From: Betaproteobacteria bacterium
GTDB lineage: Bacteria; Pseudomonadota; Gammaproteobacteria; Burkholderiales; SG8-39
Direction of reading: 5' to 3'
NCBI GenBank assembly: GCA_016195915.1
Contig: JACPYS010000017.1
Span: 80,282-144,281, forward strand
Length of the DNA: 64,000 bases
Shown here in pieces: positions 42,917 to 50,781 of the stretch. The position numbers and the translations under genes were made by a program. The notes below the pieces were generated by a model. It searched no databases, had not been told where the DNA came from, and saw only the letters and a program-made list of their open reading frames with translations. Each line of letters opens with the position of its first letter. The first letter of the stretch is position 1.

Positions 42917-44140
42917 ATGGCGCTTCCGCTCGAAGGCGTGAAGGTCCTCGACCTCACCAACATCATGGCCGGTCCGTATTGCAGCATGGTGCTCGGCGAC
43001 ATGGGGGCGGAAGTGGTGAAGATCGAGAACTTCCCCGAAGGCGATGCCTCGCGCCGTTTCGATCCCCAGGTCAACGGCGAGTCCTACTGTTTCGCGGTCC
43101 TCAACCGCAACAAGAAGAGCCTCGCGCTCGACATGAAGGATCCGCGCGGCAAGAAGATCTTCAACAGGCTCGCCGCGCAGGCCGACATCATCACGGAGAA
43201 TTTCCGGCCGGGCGTGGTGAAAAAACTGGGCATCGATTACGACACGGTCAGCAAGTTCAATCCCGGTGTCGTGTATGCGTCGATGTCGGGCTTCGGCCAG
43301 ACGGGGCCGTACGGGAAGAAAGGCGGTTTCGACATCATCGCGCAGGGCATGTCGGGCATCATGATGATGACCGGCTATCCCGGAGGGCGCCCGGCCAAGG
43401 TCGGCATCGCGATGAACGACATCGCAAGCGGCGTCACCGCGCTCTACGGAATACTCGGTGCTTACATCGGCAGGTTGCGCTCGGGGAAGGGCCAATATCT
43501 GGAGACCTCGCTGCTCGAAGCGGGACTCGCGTGGACGCTATGGGAATTCGGTGCCTACTTCGGTTCGGGCGAACTGCCCACGGCCACCGGTACGCGCCAC
43601 CGGCGCGCCACGCCTTACCAGGCCTACAAGACCATGGATGGTTACGTGACCGTCGGCGCGAGCAACGAAAAACTGTGGAACAATTTCTGCACCATGGTGT
43701 GCGGTAGACCTGAGTGGCTTGCCGATCCGCGCTTCGCCACTCCCGCGTCGCGCATGAACAACATCGATGCGCTGGAGGAGGAAATCGAGGCCGTGTTTGC
43801 GACGCAGCCAACGGTGCACTGGGTGGAGAAACTCGATGCGGCCGAAGTCCCCGGCGGGCCGGTGTTCCGCTACGAACAGGTGATGCACGACCCGCACATC
43901 AAGGCGCGCAACATGGTGGTCGAGATTGACCATCCGAAGATCGGTCTGATGAAGACCATCGGCCTGCCGATCAAATCGACCGGCGAGCTTACGGCGATAC
44001 GCAAACCCGCGCCGTGGCTGGGGCAGCACTCCGCAGAGGTATTGCGCGCGATCGGCTATGGGGCGGCGGAGATCGACGCGTTGTTCGCGGGCGGCGTGGT
44101 GTACGACAAGTTTCGGGAAGAGGTAACTGAGTCGGATTGA
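42917..44140 (+). CDS. CaiB/BaiF family (type III) CoA-transferase
   Basis: A 407-residue family III CoA-transferase. The N-terminal LDLTNIMAGPYCSMVLGDMG, EVVKIENFPEGD, NRNKKSLALDMKDPRGK and the catalytic Asp168 in VGIAMNDIASGVTALYG are typical; formyl-CoA, succinyl-CoA and mesaconyl-CoA transferases belong here. It transfers CoA between two acids without ATP. As last gene of the ECH-importer run it probably activates the imported acid, which the hydratase then processes. Confidence 0.9.
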   Translation: MALPLEGVKVLDLTNIMAGPYCSMVLGDMGAEVVKIENFPEGDASRRFDPQVNGESYCFAVLNRNKKSLALDMKDPRGKKIFNRLAAQADIITENFRPGVVKKLGIDYDTVSKFNPGVVYASMSGFGQTGPYGKKGGFDIIAQGMSGIMMMTGYPGGRPAKVGIAMNDIASGVTALYGILGAYIGRLRSGKGQYLETSLLEAGLAWTLWEFGAYFGSGELPTATGTRHRRATPYQAYKTMDGYVTVGASNEKLWNNFCTMVCGRPEWLADPRFATPASRMNNIDALEEEIEAVFATQPTVHWVEKLDAAEVPGGPVFRYEQVMHDPHIKARNMVVEIDHPKIGLMKTIGLPIKSTGELTAIRKPAPWLGQHSAEVLRAIGYGAAEIDALFAGGVVYDKFREEVTESD

Positions 44141-44440
44141 GGAGAGTTTCTCTTGCCTTCACAGGGCTTGGGCGAGCAGTATTCGTCATCAGGTCGGTTG
44201 CGCGCACGGCAAGGAAAATCTATCCGCCCCTGAGGCGTACGGCGCGCCACGAGATGCCGATCCCTACGCTCCTCAGCCCAGACGCGAGCGGTGCACAATG
44301 CAGAGGGTTTCTAGCCTGGCGGACGCGGCGCACCGAGTTCAATCAGCATTGTGGGCGAGAGTTTCAAGGCCCGAAACATAACCAATGCCGGACATTCATG
44401 CGTCGCTACACGTCACTTCCGCGAGTGGCCTCCCTGTACT
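44141..44440. other. Intergenic gap, no gene seen
   Basis: These 300 nt between convergent genes contain only short overlapping frames without ribosome-binding sites. A weak GAGA-GTT-TCTC dyad lies near 44143-44153. I see no RNA gene or mobile-element end. Confidence 0.5.
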
Positions 44441-44914
44441 TTACTTGTCGCCGATTGACTCAGCCAGCCGAGTGATCAGTCGCGGGTGAAAAAATATTCC
44501 CCGGCGACGCATATCCTCCACTTCGCGCGAGAACGAGCCGATCATTCCCTGCTGCTGCGCCTTGAGCAGGATGCCCAGCGTACCGGTCACTTTCAGCCCC
44601 ATGCGTTCGGCGAGGTTGCGACCGATGCGCTCGTCGATCAACAGCAATGCCGCATTGGCTTGACGCGCGGCATGCAAGGTCCATTTCTCGCCTTCATCGA
44701 GTTGCGTCAACATCGGCTCCGGGTCGCTGGAGGTGATCGGCAGCACGGTCACCCAGGGCAACGACTGAAGCGCCGACACTTCAATCGCACCGCCCGCAGC
44801 GCACTCGCGCACAACGGGCTCGACCACGTGAATCCGTTCGAAAAGCGCGGGCAGCAGATCCAGGCGGCTGATCGCGCTTAGCGCGATGAACGGCGTGGTA
44901 TTGCAGAAAATCAC
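44441..44914 (-). CDS. PIN-like toxin, DUF3368 family
   Basis: A 157-residue PIN-fold protein. The N-terminal IFCNTTPFIALSAISRLDLL holds the first acidic/threonine active-site region (Asn in place of the usual Asp in FCNTTP), and LLLIDERIGRNLAERMGLKV, GTLGILLKAQQQGMI are typical of DUF3368. Such proteins are predicted ribonucleases paired with UPF0175 antitoxins, as here. It overlaps the antitoxin gene by 4 nt. The Asp-to-Asn change could lower activity. Confidence 0.8.
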   Translation of the reverse strand: MIFCNTTPFIALSAISRLDLLPALFERIHVVEPVVRECAAGGAIEVSALQSLPWVTVLPITSSDPEPMLTQLDEGEKWTLHAARQANAALLLIDERIGRNLAERMGLKVTGTLGILLKAQQQGMIGSFSREVEDMRRRGIFFHPRLITRLAESIGDK

Positions 44915-45165
44915 AACAAATCGCGTTCGCGCTCGAAATCGTCGCGTGAATCGTCAAGCAAGGGTATGCCCGCCGCGGAAGCGCGCAGCAAAAAGCTCAC
45001 GCGCGGCTCTCCAAGCCACTTTGCGGCCAGCCCGGAGGACAGCCGCCCCTCGCGATAAAGCGCCAGCGCAGTTTCGAGTATGGCGCGCTCCGCCAACTGC
45101 TCCGCGCTCAATTGCGTACTAGCCAGCACTTCCTCGGGGAATTCCATTGCCGCGGTGGTGTGCAT
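44911..45165 (-). CDS. UPF0175 family antitoxin
   Basis: An 84-residue protein with the UPF0175 pattern: AERAILETALALYREGRLSS, GLAAKWLGEPRVSFLLRASA, GIPLLDDSRDDFERE. It has a helix-turn-helix-like centre and an acidic C-terminal tail expected to cover the toxin. First gene of the pair; stop overlaps the toxin ATG. Confidence 0.82.
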   Translation of the reverse strand: MHTTAAMEFPEEVLASTQLSAEQLAERAILETALALYREGRLSSGLAAKWLGEPRVSFLLRASAAGIPLLDDSRDDFERERDLL

Positions 45166-45307
45166 GATTTGGTGGAAGTCGATCTATTCGGTAAATGAAG
45201 TGTAACAAAACCGGACGGCGGAGTTTCGCGATGGTGACACAACCAGCCTGGATCAGGGAATAGACGCGCGAATGGTCCTTGGAACGGCCGCAGGAAAGCG
45301 AAAATAT

Positions 45308-45430
45308 TCAAGAGCTCGGGCGCGACTGCCTCGACGCAAAAAAACTCGCCGCGATCGCGCCACCGACGGCAAACCGGGCCAGGACGCCTTCGCTACGCAG
45401 TTGCAACAGGACTTCAAGAGTCCGCTTCAT
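45308..45430 (-). pseudogene. N-terminal remnant of a nucleotidyltransferase-like (AbiEii-type) protein
   Basis: A 40-residue frame begins MKRTLEVLLQLRSEGVLARF and continues AVGGAIAASFF, matching the start of predicted nucleotidyltransferases whose next residues hold the catalytic acids; here the frame ends instead after SRQSRPSS. The rest of 45166-45486 has no gene. It suggests decay of another toxin-antitoxin-like gene beside the PIN/UPF0175 pair. Confidence 0.4.
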
Positions 45431-45486
45431 CCGCGGATGATAGCAAGCAGGTGCTGGCGGCGCGGCTCGTGCCAGTCTCGCTCTTC

Positions 45487-46422
45487 TCACACGAGCAGGC
45501 GGCCGCGCTTTTCGGCAACGGCGATCACGGCTTCGGTGCCGGCGTTGAACTGCAGGTAGTCGCTCTCGATGCCGTCGCTGAAGATCACGCCGTTCTCGGG
45601 CATGAAGGAACGCAGGCTGAGATGCTCGCCTCGCTCGATGAGGCCGAAGGCGAGTTCCGCGCCCGAAGTCTTGCTGGGAAACGGTTCGCGCACCGCGAAC
45701 TGCAGCCGATCCGCGTTCCACGGCAGCGGCGTGTAGTCGAGCTCCGGTTTTCGATGCGCCCACGCGCTCGCAATCGCGCTGGAACCGGTGATGACGCTCT
45801 TCATCCACGCGGTGGAGCCCAGCCCGGTGGAAACGATGACGCCGCTGGAGGACTGTACCTCGTGCCGGGCGCCGTGACGGATCTCGTATCGCGCGGAGGT
45901 ATGGGTGCGCGGGCCGATGAAGAGGTCGTTGACCGCGTACAGCGTCTGCCGGTCCGTCAGCGTAGCGCAGGCCATGGTGACTTCCTTGATCGGCCTGCGA
46001 TCCGCAATGAACTCCGGCAGCAGCGTCTCGAGGTCGCGCGCATCGAAAGGCAGCAGCACTCCGTCATAGCGTGACGGCTCCGGATTGAGCCCGGCAAGCG
46101 GCTGGCCCTCGAGGTATTTCATGATGTTCGCCACCAGCCCGTCCTGCCCCAGGGCGAGGACCACGTCCCCGGGCGCAAACAGGAAATTGGCGAGGTAGGC
46201 GCGGTCGATCGCCTGGTAGCGGCCGTACGCTTCCAGCACCGCGAGCACCGCATGGCGGGCGGCAGCATAGGTGTCGTGCTCGCGCTGGTAGTCGCCAAAA
46301 TCCGCACCGAGGTGCTCGATGTAGAACTTTGCCTGCGCCGCCGTGTGATGCCGGGCGATGAGTTCCTCCAGGCGCGTCTTGCGCGTCACCAGGATGACCT
46401 TGCGCTGGAGCGTGCTGCTCAT
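45487..46422 (-). CDS. NAD-kinase-like protein
   Basis: A 311-residue protein of the NAD kinase/diacylglycerol-kinase superfamily. GDVVLALGQDGLVANIMKYL aligns with the nucleotide loop, but GGDG reads GQDG (residues 92-95). LAGLNPEPSRYDGVLLPF, AVNDLFIGPRTHTSARYEI and VSTGLGSTAWMKSV match the ligand and TGSTA-type segments of NAD kinases. It may phosphorylate NAD or a related nucleotide, or only bind it. It is 31 nt downstream of the SPFH gene on the same strand and shares a control region with a divergent NrtR regulator, which supports an NAD link. Confidence 0.72.
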   Translation of the reverse strand: MSSTLQRKVILVTRKTRLEELIARHHTAAQAKFYIEHLGADFGDYQREHDTYAAARHAVLAVLEAYGRYQAIDRAYLANFLFAPGDVVLALGQDGLVANIMKYLEGQPLAGLNPEPSRYDGVLLPFDARDLETLLPEFIADRRPIKEVTMACATLTDRQTLYAVNDLFIGPRTHTSARYEIRHGARHEVQSSSGVIVSTGLGSTAWMKSVITGSSAIASAWAHRKPELDYTPLPWNADRLQFAVREPFPSKTSGAELAFGLIERGEHLSLRSFMPENGVIFSDGIESDYLQFNAGTEAVIAVAEKRGRLLV

Positions 46423-46453
46423 GTTCGTCTCCCGCCGCGGCGTGCCGCGACCT

Positions 46454-47503
46454 TCACCCCCCTTTGCGCGCCAGTGCGAGCGGTGGCGTGGTGGTGGCGG
46501 TGAGAAGCGCCTGCAGCAGGTCCGGCGACATGTTGAGCTGGCCGATCTTCTCGGCTTTCTCGGCGATACCGCCGAAGGCCTGGGCGATGAGCTGATTCGG
46601 CTGCATACCGGCTGATGCCAGCGCCTGCACGATTTTCGGATCGGCGTCGTGCAGCGCCTTCATCACTGCGACCAGGCGGTGCGACTCGGCTTCCGCCAGG
46701 GTGCGGGTATTTTCCGCGTTGCGCGTGACGAATGCCTTGCGCGTTTCTTCCAGCGAGACGTCGGCTTCCATGGCGGCGTGCCGCAGTTCATGTTGCTTGC
46801 GCTGCACGCTCGCCTCCGCTTCCATCTGTGTTTCACGGATCGCGCGCTTCTTCTGCTCGACCGCAATGTCGGTATCGAGTTCGCTTTCGCGGATCGCGCG
46901 TTCGTTTTCCACCGCCGCATTGCGGCGCAGGAACACCGCGTCGTCCGCCGCTTTCAGGATGGCTTCGCGCGCCTCGGCCTCGAGGGCACGCGAGGTTTCC
47001 GGCGTGGGCTTGATCGCGATCACCGACACGCCGAGGATCTCCAGTCCCAGCGAGCCGATCTCGGGATGCCGCCGCAGCGCCGCCATCACGCTTGCCGCAA
47101 CAGTGTCCGCTGCGCGCAGGGCGTCCTTCAGCCCGAGGTCCTTTACCGCCTGCTTGGAAAGCACCTCGATCACCTTGACGATGCGCGGCGAGAGTTTCTC
47201 CGGGTCGTCGGATGCGTAGCTCGCGCCGCCGGCCGTGAGGGCGTAATTGAGCATCGCGGCGAGCTTGCGCGGTTCGCTCACACGCCAGGCCACCTGTCCC
47301 TGCACGGTCACCGTCTGGAAATCGGCGGTGACCTGCTCGAAGATGTATCCCTCGTCCTTGCTGCCCACCGGGATGGCGACCAGTGTGCTGGTCGGGCCGT
47401 AGTAGAAGAACGAAAGGCCGGTGCCTTCGCGAACCACCTTGCCGCCTTTGTATTGCAGAACGTAGGTGGTGGGTTGGGTCTTGATGAAGCGGATGCCTAA
47501 CAT
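46454..47503 (-). CDS. SPFH/band-7 domain protein
   Basis: A 349-residue protein with an SPFH domain (about 1-190, including FQTVTVQGQVAWRVSEPRKL) followed by a long charged coiled-coil (about 190-290: KRAIRETQMEAEASVQRKQH, ENTRTLAEAESHRL) and a C-terminal helix. No N-terminal membrane helix is obvious. SPFH proteins form cages or scaffolds at membranes. Together with the NAD-kinase-like gene it forms an operon divergent from nrtR. Confidence 0.82.
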   Translation of the reverse strand: MLGIRFIKTQPTTYVLQYKGGKVVREGTGLSFFYYGPTSTLVAIPVGSKDEGYIFEQVTADFQTVTVQGQVAWRVSEPRKLAAMLNYALTAGGASYASDDPEKLSPRIVKVIEVLSKQAVKDLGLKDALRAADTVAASVMAALRRHPEIGSLGLEILGVSVIAIKPTPETSRALEAEAREAILKAADDAVFLRRNAAVENERAIRESELDTDIAVEQKKRAIRETQMEAEASVQRKQHELRHAAMEADVSLEETRKAFVTRNAENTRTLAEAESHRLVAVMKALHDADPKIVQALASAGMQPNQLIAQAFGGIAEKAEKIGQLNMSPDLLQALLTATTTPPLALARKGG

Positions 47504-47526
47504 GGTGTGCTCCTTCTGGTCTCGTG

Positions 47527-47573
47527 ACTTAGTGTTCTAGGGCAACTAAGTTAGTTGCAGTGTGCCACTAAGT
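47527..47573. promoter_or_regulatory. Large nested palindromic operator between SPFH and nrtR genes
   Basis: A perfect 17-bp inverted repeat GCAACTAA-G-TTAGTTGC (47542-47558) is centred on 47550. A second pair of arms, ACTTAGTG (47527-47534) and CACTAAGT (47566-47573), is symmetric about the same base. The site lies 24 nt before the SPFH start codon and 43 nt before nrtR. It is the natural candidate for binding by the NrtR regulator, autoregulating and controlling the divergent SPFH-NAD-kinase operon. Confidence 0.75.
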
Positions 47574-47615
47574 AGCTTAGACTGTCAAGCAGCCCCGGGC
47601 ACAAAAGCGAAAAAC

Positions 47616-48341
47616 ATGAAAAAACAGCCGCTTGCCGCCAACCTGGATTTTCCCAGGCCGTACACGACGGTGGACGTGGCAATCTTCAGCGTGGCCGGCG
47701 ACGCACTGCGCGTGCTGCTCGTCGAGCGATCGCGCGAGGACGGCGGGCCTTTCGCGGGATGCTGGGCGCTGCCTGGCGGCTTCATCGACATCGAGCGCGA
47801 CGCGGACCTGCGCCACTGCGCGCTACGCAAGTTGAGGGAGAAGACCGGCTTGGCCGCCGGGTACCTGGAGCAGCTGGGCAGCTGGGGCAGCGCTACGCGC
47901 GATCCGCGCGGTTGGTCGGCGACCCACGCCTACTTTGCGCTCCTTCCCGCCGCAGCCGAACCGCGCGCCGGCGCCAACGCCGCTGAGGTGTGTTGGTTCC
48001 CCGTAATCGGCAAGGGCGTGCGCGTGAGACTCGCATTCGACCACGCGGAAATCCTCGCTGCGGCGCTAGAGCGCCTGCGCAACAAGGTGGAGTACACCTC
48101 GCTGCCGGCATTCCTGGTTCCCAAGGAGTTCACATTGACGGAGTTGCAGCGCGCATACGAAACGGTGCTGGGCAGACGGCTGGAAAAGAGCGCCTTTCGC
48201 ACCCGCGTGCTCGCGACGCGGCTGGTTGAGCCGGTGGACAAGCTTCGCGCCGGACCCAACCGGCCCGCGCGGGTCTACCGGCTCAGCAACCCCGGCGCGC
48301 CGGTTTTTTTCGCGCGTCCGTTCAGTCCGCGCGGCAAGTGA
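47616..48341 (+). CDS. nrtR: NrtR family Nudix-winged-helix transcriptional regulator
   Basis: A 241-residue protein. The N-terminal Nudix-like domain has PGGFIDIERDADLRHCALRK and LREKTGL, in which the catalytic glutamates of the Nudix box are replaced by Lys, as in NrtR repressors that bind ADP-ribose but do not hydrolyse it. EQLGSWGSATRDPRGWSATH is also typical. The C-terminal domain (TLTELQRAYETVLGRRLEKS, FRTRVLATRLVEPVDK) is the DNA-binding winged helix. The ATG at 47616 fits the family start; a frame from GTG 47562 overlaps the operator. NrtR normally controls NAD biosynthesis genes. Confidence 0.82.
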   Translation: MKKQPLAANLDFPRPYTTVDVAIFSVAGDALRVLLVERSREDGGPFAGCWALPGGFIDIERDADLRHCALRKLREKTGLAAGYLEQLGSWGSATRDPRGWSATHAYFALLPAAAEPRAGANAAEVCWFPVIGKGVRVRLAFDHAEILAAALERLRNKVEYTSLPAFLVPKEFTLTELQRAYETVLGRRLEKSAFRTRVLATRLVEPVDKLRAGPNRPARVYRLSNPGAPVFFARPFSPRGK

Positions 48342-48422
48342 TCACTGTCGTCATCGATCCGCGGGTGTTCCTCGAATGCGACGTGGCGCATAGAATTCGG
48401 GGCTGGCATCGATCCCTCCGCC

Positions 48423-50744
48423 ATGTCCTCCGCCCGCGCGATCCTGATATCCGACTGCCTGCAGCAGGACTTCGTCGGCCCGGTCGGGCGCTTCGAAGCT
48501 CTACCCAATGCCCTGCACGTGGGACACGACGAGGCGCTGCGCCTGCTCGGTCCAAACCCGGCCGAAGGCCCGGTCGCACGGGTGCTCGCCTGGGCGCATG
48601 CGCAACCCGACGAGCGCCTGAAAGTGATTCACGTGCGTGACTGGCACGACGCGAACGACTCCCGCCAGCATTCGCATCTCGAGCAGTTCGGCGCGCATTG
48701 CATCCGGGGCACGTCCGGCGCCAGCTTCGTTTTCCGCACAGACGACATCGCCGGGGATAAGCGCGTCGAAATCGTGGACGCCACCACGCTCTCGAATTTC
48801 ATCGGCGCCGATCTGCAGCAGGTGATCGAACCGTACGCCGGGGAGCCGGCGCGGGTCGGCCTGATGGGCGTGTGGACCGAGGCGAAGATCACCTTTCTCG
48901 CCTACGAGATCCGCATCCGCTACCCGCACTTCAGGATCGCAGTCTGTTCGGCGCTCACCGCGAGTTCCTCGCGGCAGAACCACTTCGTCGCCCTCGATCA
49001 GCTGGAGAAAATCGTCGGCGTGGAGGTGCTCGCCTCGGTGGGCGAGTTCGTCGACTTCCTCGGCGCAAAGATCGACGATGCGCCGCTCATCGGCTTTTCG
49101 CAGAAGCATCCGCAGCTCATCGTCGCCGACGCATCGCCGCTGCGGGAAATCGACTGCGATCTGGTGCGGTACCTGTTTCGCGGCTGCAGGGAGGTAAGCG
49201 TGCGCAGCCTCGATGGCGGGTTCTCGGGCAACGCGGTGCTGGCGACGCGCAGCGTCGACGTGCACGGTCACGAGCAGGTCGCGCACGTGGTCAAGATCGG
49301 CGCGAAGGGTCCGATCGGACAGGAACGTGCGGTGTTCGAGCGCATCGAAGCCGTGCTCGGCAACTCGGCGCCGCGCGTCGCGGACTTCGCCGACCTCGGC
49401 GAGCGCGGCGCAATCAAGTACCGCTATGCCGCGATGGGCGGCGGCGCCTCGCAGTCGTTCCAGAAGCGCTACGAATCGGGCGCGAGCGACGAGGAAGTCC
49501 GTCGCGTGCTCGATGTCGTGTTCATCGAGCAGCTCGGGCGGCTGTACCGGGCGGCCGAGCCGGAGCGCTGCGACCTCCTCGAGTACTACCAGTTCAGTCC
49601 CTCGTGGGCGCCATCGGTGCGCTCCAGGGTGCGTGCGATCGAGGGCGACGCAGGTTTCGGCGGAGTGCTGGAGTTTCCGGGCGGGCGCCGGGTGGCCCAC
49701 ATCGCGACCTTCTACGAGCAGACGCTCGCCGAGCTGCCGCGCATCCCGCGATCACGCTATTTCGCACACCTGCACGGAGACCTGAACGGCGCCAACATCA
49801 TCGTCGACGGACAGGGCAATGTCTGGCTGATCGATTTCTTCCATTCGCACCGCGGGCACGTCCTCAGGGACCTCGCCAAGTTCGAAAACGACGTGCTGTA
49901 CATTTTTACCAAGATCGAGGGCGAGGCCGAGTTCGCGCAGGCGCTTGCGCTCACCGACCTGCTGCTTTCCGTGCAGGATCTCGCGGCCGCGCTGCCCGCA
50001 CAGAATCCGCTGCCGCGCTCGCCGAAACTCGCGCGTGCATACCGCACGGTGCGCCACCTGCGCAGCTACTACCCCGGTCTCATCAAGGCGGACCGCGATA
50101 CCACGCAACTTCTTGCGGCGCAGGTCCGCTACGCGGTGCATACGCTCGGCTTCGAGGAATCGAGCCGGTGGCAGAAGCGCTGGGCGCTCTATACCGCGTG
50201 CGCCGCGGCGGCGCAGTTGCGCCGCAAGAGCGTTGCCGCGCGCGAGCTGCGCATCGACTGGCTCCCGGCGGAGCTCACCGTGCCGGGCCGCGTCGGCTTG
50301 ACGCTGCTGCCGGGGCGGCGCGATGCGGGACGCTCGATCGAGGACGATCTCGAGGTCATCGCCGGCGCCGGAGTCACCGCGCTGGTCTGCCTCCTCGCGC
50401 ACGACGAGTTCGCGCGCTACGGCGTCGAGAACCTGCTGCAGGCCTACCGCTCGCGCGGCGTGGACGTGCTGCACACGCCGATCGTAGACGGATTTGTGCC
50501 CAGCGTCGTGGAAATGAAGACGACCACGCGCTGGATCGACGCGCGGGTCCGCGCGGGCGCAGCGGTTCTGGTGCATTGCGTCGGCGGTCTGGGGCGCGCG
50601 GGGACCATCGCGGCGTGCTGGCTGAGAAGTCGCGGCCAGGGGGCCGACGACGCGATCGCCACCGTGCGCCGCGCGCGCTCGATGCGTGCGATCGAGACGC
50701 CGGTTCAGGAAGAAATGATCAGAAAATTCGCTGCTGGCAGCTAG
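48423..50744 (+). CDS. Three-domain fusion: isochorismatase-like + APH-like kinase + dual-specificity phosphatase
   Basis: A 773-residue protein without membrane segments. Residues 1-225 form an isochorismatase/nicotinamidase-like domain (ILISDCLQQDFVGP), but the catalytic Cys of the usual GxxTDxCV is Lys155 in GVWTEAKITF, so it should be inactive. Residues about 255-500 resemble aminoglycoside/choline kinases: VSVRSLDGGFSGNAVL, VVKIGAKGPIGQERAVFERI, HGDLNGANIIVDGQGN (451-466) and Asp471 in WLIDFFHSHRG. Residues about 610-773 are a tyrosine/dual-specificity phosphatase with an intact P-loop, HCVGGLGRAG (718-727, Cys719, Arg725). The gene follows nrtR by 81 nt. I infer a signalling enzyme with opposing kinase and phosphatase activities and a ligand-sensing head. 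Confidence 0.82.
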   Translation: MSSARAILISDCLQQDFVGPVGRFEALPNALHVGHDEALRLLGPNPAEGPVARVLAWAHAQPDERLKVIHVRDWHDANDSRQHSHLEQFGAHCIRGTSGASFVFRTDDIAGDKRVEIVDATTLSNFIGADLQQVIEPYAGEPARVGLMGVWTEAKITFLAYEIRIRYPHFRIAVCSALTASSSRQNHFVALDQLEKIVGVEVLASVGEFVDFLGAKIDDAPLIGFSQKHPQLIVADASPLREIDCDLVRYLFRGCREVSVRSLDGGFSGNAVLATRSVDVHGHEQVAHVVKIGAKGPIGQERAVFERIEAVLGNSAPRVADFADLGERGAIKYRYAAMGGGASQSFQKRYESGASDEEVRRVLDVVFIEQLGRLYRAAEPERCDLLEYYQFSPSWAPSVRSRVRAIEGDAGFGGVLEFPGGRRVAHIATFYEQTLAELPRIPRSRYFAHLHGDLNGANIIVDGQGNVWLIDFFHSHRGHVLRDLAKFENDVLYIFTKIEGEAEFAQALALTDLLLSVQDLAAALPAQNPLPRSPKLARAYRTVRHLRSYYPGLIKADRDTTQLLAAQVRYAVHTLGFEESSRWQKRWALYTACAAAAQLRRKSVAARELRIDWLPAELTVPGRVGLTLLPGRRDAGRSIEDDLEVIAGAGVTALVCLLAHDEFARYGVENLLQAYRSRGVDVLHTPIVDGFVPSVVEMKTTTRWIDARVRAGAAVLVHCVGGLGRAGTIAACWLRSRGQGADDAIATVRRARSMRAIETPVQEEMIRKFAAGS

Positions 50745-50781
50745 AAGAGCCGCGATACCATCAACCGACTGCACTGGAACC

